From Fremontodendron californicum (lineage: Eukaryota > Streptophyta > Magnoliopsida > Malvales > Malvaceae), in NCBI GenBank assembly GCA_030761205.1, contig JAULJL010000028.1, forward strand, positions 17,535,001 to 17,599,000: a stretch of DNA of 64,000 nucleotides, given 5' to 3'. Below, in pieces: positions 57,929 to 64,000 of this stretch (position 1 is its first letter; each line of letters starts with the position of its first letter). The notes under the pieces were generated by a model. That model was given only the letters and a program-made list of their open reading frames with translations. It made no database searches and was not told the origin of the DNA. The translations under genes were made by a program, and so were the position numbers.

Positions 57929-58861
57929 TTGCTCCTCCTGCTGTTGACTGCCTTCAGCAAATTGAGCCTGAGTTTTTGTTGTTGCTGTATCTTATTCTTG
58001 CAAACTCTTTCCATGTGACCCATCTGTTTGCAAGCCCTGCACTGTATGTCTGGTCTAAACCAGCAATACGTTTCCAAGTGTGTGGTCTTTTTACAATGAG
58101 AACATGGTGGATATTTCTTCTTTCCACCATCCTTTGTATTCTCCCTATCCTTCCTTTGCTTCTCTCTTTTGTCACCATAGTTCTTCTTCCCTTTGCTAGA
58201 TGAACTTCCTTCTTTTCCTTGTTCCTAGCCAGTAAAGCACCTTCCTGTCTGTTTGCTCTTCTTTGCTCTTGAGCATAGAGAGCATTGATCAGTTTTTTCA
58301 GGGAGATGCTGGGCAGGTCTCTTGAATCTTCAAGAGATGAAATTTTTGACTCATACTTTTCTGGAAGAGTGGTGATGACTTTTTCCACTACCCTTTTATC
58401 ACTGAACTTATCCCTTAGCAACCTAATGTTGTTGACAATAGCCATGATTATGTCTGCATATTGCTTGGCAGATTCATTATCTTTCATCTTCAGGTTTTCA
58501 AAGTCCCTCCTCAAGTTGATCAGATGCTGCTGTCTTGTCTTCTCTGAACCCTGAAACTCTTCCTTTAATCTGTCCCATGCTTGCTTTGGTGAGTCACAGG
58601 CCATAATCGTTGTGAAGATGACATCTGAGACTCCATTTTGAAGGCAAGACATGGCTTTTACTTCTTGGCCACCTCTTCACTGTGCTGCTTAATCTGAGCC
58701 AATGTAGGATTGCCTCTCAAAGGTGTAGGATCCCTTCCTGACTCCACTACATCCCAGAGACCATGTACCTTCAGGTATGTCTTCATCTTTACCATCCAAA
58801 TGTGGTAATTCTCACCTGAAAACACAGGAAGAGAAGGTGTTGAGAAGCTGTTTGCAGACAT
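57883..58861 (-). pseudogene. Copia gag with two CCHC zinc knuckles
   Basis: Starts at the ATG at 58861 ('MSANSFSTPSLPVFSGENYH…'), a UBN2/retrotran_gag-type copia gag. A TAA ends the first stretch at 58658, and reading continues in another frame (57954-58652: 'ACDSPKQAWDRLKEEFQGSE', 'QQHLINLRRDFENLKMKDNE'). After a shift near 58205 the third frame gives 'CSHCKKTTHLETYC' and 'CRACKQMGHMERVC', two CxxCxxxxHxxxxC knuckles at about 58020-58115. About 325 codons in total, broken at least twice. Confidence 0.87.
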
Positions 58862-58973
58862 GTTCTCAAAGACAGCAGATGATCAGGCTTTTTGTAGGGG
58901 TTTACTCACTTGTTTTCTCTCAAGAACACTCTCCAGTTAAATGCTAAAAATGTCCAGGTCCCTCAAGAAATCA

Positions 58974-58985
58974 GCTCTGATACCA
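58974..58985 (-). other. Copia primer binding site
   Basis: The reverse complement reads TGGTATCAGAGC, the classical site for initiator tRNA-Met, directly adjoining the LTR end. Confidence 0.92.
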
Positions 58986-59293
58986 TGTTGATAATTCACA
59001 CACAATGAACAAAGCTAAGAAAAGAACCGAGAGAGAGAGCAGAGAGTTCAAAAGTAGGCTGCTGTCTTCATCTTTTTCATTCAACTTGTTTGTCAACATA
59101 TACAAAAAATATGCCAACTCTTTTACCAACTACAAGATGTGTTCAACAACTTACAAGATAAAAAACATAACTTAAACAACCAATACAACCACTGCTGTCA
59201 GTTCAGCTTACAATCAAAAGTACCATAAAACAATTCAACAAAAACAACCAAAATGGACATCACTTGGCAGCATATTTAGCCAATCTGTCAACA
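58986..59293 (-). repeat. Copia 5' LTR (308 bp)
   Basis: In reverse complement it begins TGTTGACAGATT and ends GAATTATCAACA, a TG…CA LTR with 6-bp inverted ends (TGTTGA/TCAACA). It lies directly before the PBS. The start at 59293 rests on this terminal pattern only, since no second LTR remains for comparison. Confidence 0.78.
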
Positions 59294-60154
59294 GCTTTGC
59301 TAGTGCCTATGAAAGACCTGGAATTCCATCCTAATGAAAAAAAAATAGTTAAATAAACTCACTGTAATAATCTATAAATAGAAGAAAGCAAAGCAAATGG
59401 AAGTACTTACCCTTAAAAAGCAAACAGAAGAAAGCAAAGTATCCTGAACGTATGACCATATCAAATCAGTGCTAGAGACCATCTATCAGTCTGGATTTAC
59501 TTAACATGTCTCATTTGAAATATGATAATTAATAATGAAAACTTCAAGGCTAGTGGCTACAAAATAATGCCCCTCAGATAGAGAGTATTTATGACAGCAA
59601 TATTTTTAATAATTCCATTATGTATTATGCTTGTACCTTAAATTATGCTAACAAAAGTAAACAACGGGCCATTGAAGTCAAGTGGTAATCTCCCCTATTT
59701 AGAAGGGAGGATTTAATCATCAAGATATGCAAGTTGAGACAATTGGGGTTTGGATTTGCCCCTTATTGTGTATCTCACTATGGTCATTGATCAATAGAAA
59801 CCGAGAAATAAAATCACTAACCTTTTCTGCATCAATACAGGCTTGTTCCATGATGGAGAGTTGCGCTCCTCACCATACAACTTTGATGTCTGCCTTTTCA
59901 AATAAAGGAATAGTTCTTATCGTTAAAAATATCCAAGTTCATAGTGCAACAAGTAGTAGGGAATTAAAAAGTCAGCTATTGTTCAGTTCTTCCATGACCA
60001 AATTAGGAATGTTCACATGGAACATATCTTTTTGATCTGATAGAGAACTATGTAAGCAATTATACATTTGAAGGAAAAGGGAAAAAAAGAGAAGTGCAAA
60101 TGCTAAAAGAATGAAAAGTTTAAGATAGAATGAAATAACAAAAGTTTGTGTGTT

Positions 60155-60615
60155 AACTACGTCAAATTTGACATATAACAACATTTGTGAAATGTTGTGA
60201 AAACTAAAAAAACTACTACTGTAAGATAAGACAGCATTTTTTTATGTGTTGTATATGTGGTCGCAGCCTTATGTTTTTAGTAGTATTTTTACATATGCAT
60301 AATAACACTTATCAAAATGTTGTTATTTTTACTTTATAACAGTTTTTCAAGACTTTTTGCATGCATTTTTCAATTATTGCAAAAGATCTCAATGATAGCA
60401 ATTATAAGTGCTACAAAAAATATTTTTATATGATAACATATATAACAGCACATGTCAAATGCTTCTAAATTTTTTAAAAATATTGTAATTATTGGCCATT
60501 ATAGTATATAACAGCAATATGCAAAATGCTGTCAAAGTGTTGTCTTTGCTATTTTTAATAACATTTTAGAAATGTTATAAAAAAAATATTATCTAAGACT
60601 AATTTTGACGTAGTG
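60155..60615. mobile_element. CACTA-like MITE within the E1-beta pseudogene
   Basis: About 460 bases in a pseudogene intron. The left end reads AACTACGTCAAATTTGACAT; the right end in reverse complement reads CACTACGTCAAAATTAGTCT, giving inverted ends of the CACTACG(T/C)CAAAA type. The interior repeats 'ATAACAGCA…AATGCTGT' words in both senses. No ORF. A clean 3-bp duplication was not found, so the exact limits are uncertain. Confidence 0.55.
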
Positions 60616-60910
60616 TAGTGTTGTATTTGCTAATTCGTTTGCAACTTGTGCAAATCATGCCCACAGTGCATCACATGCTAACCTCTATGATTTCATGAAG
60701 TGAAATATCTTAAAGATACAAAATTGAGTATTTCTACGGTTTTTCTTAGCATGCAAGTACTAATGGGCCAGTGCACTTGAAAGGAATTAGGATAGCATAT
60801 GAGAATAATAAATGAAAGAGAAGCAAACTCAGGAAGCGGAAATATACTATGATTCCAAGAACATGGCAAAAGAAAGCTTCAGGTGATTGCTAGTGGTAAT
60901 GGCCAACATG

Positions 60911-61092
60911 ACCCACAGCTATGTTGCTCCGATTCTTTATTGTTTTTGAAGTATCCGTGCCCGAATAATATCTGGACATGAGTATAGGAATATGATCCTC
61001 CAAGAACCTTCTAAATACATAAAAATCTTAAAAAATTTGAATATACTTGTGTCTGAGACTCACATCTGAATCTGAGTAACATAGACCCACAA
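60911..61092. mobile_element. hAT-type MITE in an exon of the E1-beta pseudogene
   Basis: The body 60919-61084 (166 bp) has inverted ends CTATGTTGCTCCGATTC / CTATGTTACTCAGATTC. It is flanked by ACCCACAG (60911-60918) and ACCCACAA (61085-61092), an 8-bp duplication with one difference, the size made by hAT transposases. It splits the exon between 'YDVVG' and 'AVGHVGHYH'. No ORF. Confidence 0.8.
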
Positions 61093-61777
61093 CATCATAA
61101 GAGGCTCTTACTGTCAAACCTGGAAATTTGCTAGAAAGGTCATCAAGCAAAATAAATGAAAAGAGTTGTTTGAGAGAATCAGAAGAAAGGGCTAAGCATT
61201 AGAATCAATGACCAAACATACCTCCACAATTAAATTGGTTGCCACTCCGGTATCTAAACTTTGGCAGCTTCATTTACAATCTACAAGAATAAATTATGTT
61301 TAACCAAACAAAGAAAAAGGTGTAGATTGGAACATTGAGTAGCAAAGAACTAGAGAAGATGCTTGCCTGATCAAAAGCATGGTAAATGTAATCTGCAAAC
61401 TGAATTTCTGCTATGGCTCGATTGTCGTGTTATGTTCGATGAAAGCTCATAGCAATTGTATTTGATAGATTAAAAGGCAAACTGTTTAAAGGTTGATTTT
61501 TGAGCTTTATGTAGTCAACTGATTAAACCCTCATACTCACCATTGCAGCTAGGCCACTGCCAAATCCAACAATGCCCTAGAAGAAGATTAATTAAGATTG
61601 AAAATTATTGATACATCTTTTCAAAATAGTCATTATTCAAAAAGAGCAATACAATGTTATATTATTGTCCTTGCTAACTCGAAATTCATTGGGTAGTAAA
61701 GTCAGCAACATAAGAGTTCACCAAGAAATGAGTTATCATTAAAAATGTATGTAATCTTCTAACAAGATTATATATAT

Positions 61778-61958
61778 CTATGTTACTAAGACTCGATAGT
61801 GAATGTCGGATACGGATATGTATCAGACACGGGTATACTCAATTTTTTTTAAGTTTTTCCATATATTTGGAGGATCATACTCCCATACTCTTGTCCGAAT
61901 ATGTGTCGGACATAGATGTTGAACACGAGTATTTCAAGAAAAATGAAGAGTCGGAATA

Positions 61959-61963
<5 letters not shown>
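61778..61963. mobile_element. Second copy of the same hAT-type MITE family
   Basis: It starts CTATGTTACTAAGACTCG and ends GAGTCGGAATAACATA, with an interior sharing 'GGAGGATCATACTCCCATACTC' with the copy at 60919-61084. It sits in an AT dinucleotide run, so its 8-bp duplication (ATATATAT) cannot be told from the microsatellite. Confidence 0.72.
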
Positions 61964-62021
<58 letters not shown>

Positions 62022-62025
62022 TATA
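61964..62025. repeat. (AT)n microsatellite
   Basis: AT repeat with two GT interruptions, adjoining the MITE at its left side. Confidence 0.9.
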
Positions 62026-62699
62026 AGCACTAGCAACAGAATAGATACTAATTGGTCAGCTTACCTGTTCACAGAGAGGGGTATTGAAAACCCTAATTTT
62101 ACCAAATCGGTCAGCTTGAGCAATGCAAAACCCCACCAAAGCTCACATTCTCCTATGAAGTAATAGCGAAAAGAAAAATGAGTGGATTTATAAACAATCA
62201 TCAAGAAGCACAGTGCATGGATATGGAAGTAAGTAGCAGTATTTGACAAAAGCAATTCCTCCATCAACAAGATAAACTTGAGTTCTCAATCAAGCAGAGC
62301 TTGGGGTTGTGAACTTGTAAATAATAATAAAGTATAATAATACTACTGACAAATAACAATAATAACTAGGATGCATACGCTCTTAGAGGCTATCAAAACT
62401 CCAACATATACAAATTTAAATGAATCATGGCATAAACCGTAAAGAAGAAACAGGTTAGCATTAAACAAGCTCATACATTATAGCATGTTAAAACAAATTA
62501 ATATGTCAATAATATAATAATTAATAATAATAAAACAAAACAAAACCCAAAGTGGGAAATTAGAAAGAAACGAACAGAGGATCAGTTTCAAGCGCAATAT
62601 GAAGGGCTTGGTTGATGGATTTGGCGCTCTGTTGATTCTCAACATCGCAAGTAACAGCCGAAAATGGCCTCATCCTACCAAAATTTTCACTGTCCGTGA

Positions 62700-63442
62700 A
62701 CTTGTAAAAAAATTTTCTGTCCAAAACAAATTAACAGAATGACACATACCTTTTAAGTATAATAAAAATAATTAAAAAATAAATAAAATATGGTAGCAAT
62801 TTTTTAATTCGTTTGTGAAGTTAAAAATCAATATATTAAAAACGAACTCTTCTCTTATCTCATAATTAGGGTGGTGTTTAACTTTTTTAGTTAATTATTT
62901 CAAAAATAATTGATCGTCTTGAATTTATAAATTATTGCTAACTATTTTTTTGAAAAAATACTTTAATTTAATTAAATATTTAAAAATAATTAAACTCAAA
63001 ATTAAAAAAATTTATCAAAAAAATGAATTAAAAACGCTACGTAATTTCTTTCCTCTTTTTTTTCCCTCTTGTTTAGGTCATGTGAAGAAATGATAAATTG
63101 GGAAATAGAATATAATTTTTACCCAAAAAAAGGAAATAGAACATGTTTAATATATACAAGTAAAATTATTTTAATGTACCGGTGATTCAAGAAAATTGAA
63201 AAAAGTAGATGGCATTTTCAGTTCTTTTGATTTAAATCTTAGCGTTGACCATTTCGTTTTAGAAAATAAAAACAAATAATTAATAATATATTTTTCGTCT
63301 TATTTTCTATATTCATCGTTTTTCTTTAATATTAACATTTTTTTTTTAAAATCCATAACAAAATTAAGAAAAAAATACTAACAATTGAACCAGAAAATGA
63401 TACTAAGAATTATTTGTGAAATGGGAGGGATTACTATTAAGT

Positions 63443-63483
<41 letters not shown>

Positions 63484-64000
63484 TTGCCGATTCTTCTTAC
63501 TTAAAAGTTTTAAAATCCTTAATCCAACAATTTACAGCTAATATCCAAAAGAGTAGCCATAATCCACGTTTACTAGTCCTTTTCTAAACCCATAAGTTCC
63601 TCTATCATGAGCTAAAATAAATTCAAGTTCTAAACTTGTACGACTCTTGATCCCGAAAATGTACACTTCAAAACCCTAACCAGCGCACACACGACTCTTG
63701 AATCCGAAAATGTACTCTTTCATGCATTGACCAACGCTGGGTCCGTGACACTTCACCAGACCAAAACATTTAGACAGTTTCAGTCACAGTGACAAGTGAG
63801 GACAAGCATTTTCTATCAAAGCGTTCTTCACATTGCAATTTCTAACTCTTCACGCATCTTATCATATATCATAGATATTATCTTGAAGATACTGCAAAAC
63901 TATTACGTAATAAAATGACAACAAACAAATAACAATGGAAAATGAAAAGCTAGTAGTAGTAGTATAAAGCCAAAGTTGCTTTGCACCAAGTTGTTCTAGA
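62700..64000. other. No gene recognised
   Basis: AT-rich sequence upstream of the E1-beta pseudogene. A first exon with the mitochondrial targeting sequence is not recognisable. It contains an (AT)n microsatellite at 63444-63480 and a two-copy direct repeat of 'ACGACTCTTGA.TCCCGAAAATGTAC' type at about 63641 and 63691 (period about 51). Confidence 0.5.
63444..63480. repeat. (AT)n microsatellite
   Basis: About 18 uninterrupted AT units. Confidence 0.92.

Larger units (their letters stand above)
56055..59293 (-). mobile_element. Ty1/copia retrotransposon, 5' part (continues at 46020-46303)
   Basis: The minus-strand element runs from its 5' LTR (59293-58986) through PBS, gag, protease and integrase to reverse transcriptase, the copia order. 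It is interrupted at 56054 by the solo LTR and resumes at 46303. RNase H and the 3' LTR are missing, so only one LTR remains. It inserted just beyond the decayed BCKDH E1-beta gene; its right target duplication would start at 59294 (GCTTT…), but the left partner is lost. Confidence 0.87.
59822..62670 (-). pseudogene. BCKDHB: Pseudogene of branched-chain 2-oxoacid dehydrogenase E1 beta subunit (intron-retaining)
   Basis: The functional protein is the mitochondrial E1 beta subunit of the complex that decarboxylates the 2-oxoacids of Val, Leu and Ile. Exon-like blocks in gene order: 62577-62670 ('SINQALHIALETDP'), 62065-62155 ('ADRFGKIRVFNTPLCEQ', donor CAG|GTAAGC), 61541-61576 ('GIVGFGSGLAAM'), 61367-61425 ('NRAIAEIQFADYIYHAFDQ', GC donor), 61222-61280 ('RYRSGNQFNCG', donor GTATG), 60840-61119 ('GLTVRASYDVVG', MITE, 'AVGHVGHYH'…'QSPEAFFCHV'), and 59822-59905 ('GAQLSIMEQACIDAEK', donor GTTAGT). 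Damage: small indels in the 62065 exon, a 1-base insertion giving a stop in 'NEAAK-F', a TAG in the 60840 exon, a TGA in 'VVW-GAQL', a lost acceptor at 61425 and a MITE in an exon. The blocks after 'FFCHV' up to 'ADI' and after 'DAEK' are not found. Confidence 0.85.

Noticed and set aside
59650..59810. Possible tRNA-derived SINE ('TCAAGTGGTAA…GGATTTAATCATC')
   Set aside because: Box A- and B-like words are weak, and no tail or target duplication was found.
63641..63715. Two-copy 51-base direct repeat as an insertion footprint
   Set aside because: A simple local duplication explains it; there is no element between the copies.

Overview
This is a 64-kb window of a plant nuclear genome, almost certainly a eudicot. 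It is AT-rich, built of nested LTR retrotransposons, and carries the decayed remains of two host genes with plant-type introns or cDNA structure. The captured methyltransferase and BCKDH E1-beta sequences and the Ogre-type elements would fit a Malvaceae genome such as cotton, but that is a guess. I see no intact host gene, no tRNA or rRNA gene and no CRISPR array.

Layout. (1) 1-566 looks like the end of an LTR (…CCCAACA) inserted in the internal part of a minus-strand Ogre/Tat-type Ty3/gypsy element, 'Ogre-A'. Its PBS is at 970-987 and its LTR runs from 991 to 17140. (2) That LTR is split by 'Ogre-B' (plus strand, 3348-14515, target-site duplication GAATG). Ogre-B is a deletion derivative with a gag remnant, no pol and a truncated 3' LTR. 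(3) 'Ogre-C' (plus strand, 17348-41500, 24,153 bp, perfect TTCTT duplication) is structurally complete: LTRs above 5 kb, PBS, extra ORF1 before gag, gag, protease with a G-patch-like stretch, a probable intron, RT, RNase H, a second RNase H, integrase, a 3' UTR with a 72-bp tandem array, and a PPT. Every reading frame is broken. (4) 41506-45960 holds a decayed minus-strand gypsy gag and two short non-autonomous elements flanked by 10- and 11-bp direct repeats.

(5) A minus-strand Ty1/copia element (5' LTR 58986-59293, tRNA-Met-type PBS, gag-PR-INT-RT) is split inside RT by a solo Ogre-like LTR at 46304-56049. This 9.7-kb LTR is the most unusual object here. It carries a captured fragment of a host METTL13-type (eEF1A lysine/N-terminus) methyltransferase gene inside the LTR, and the segment holding it is duplicated in tandem with a period of about 3.96 kb, so two decayed methyltransferase copies lie 3.94 kb apart. 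(6) 59822-62670 holds a minus-strand, intron-retaining pseudogene of the branched-chain 2-oxoacid dehydrogenase E1 beta subunit. It is disrupted by frameshifts, stops and a hAT-type MITE with an 8-bp duplication. 62700-64000 has no recognisable gene.

The sequence records successive insertions: copia, then a gene-carrying Ogre solo LTR inside it; Ogre-A, then Ogre-B inside it. Deletion, unequal recombination and deamination-like stop codons followed. None of the coding regions appears able to make a full protein.
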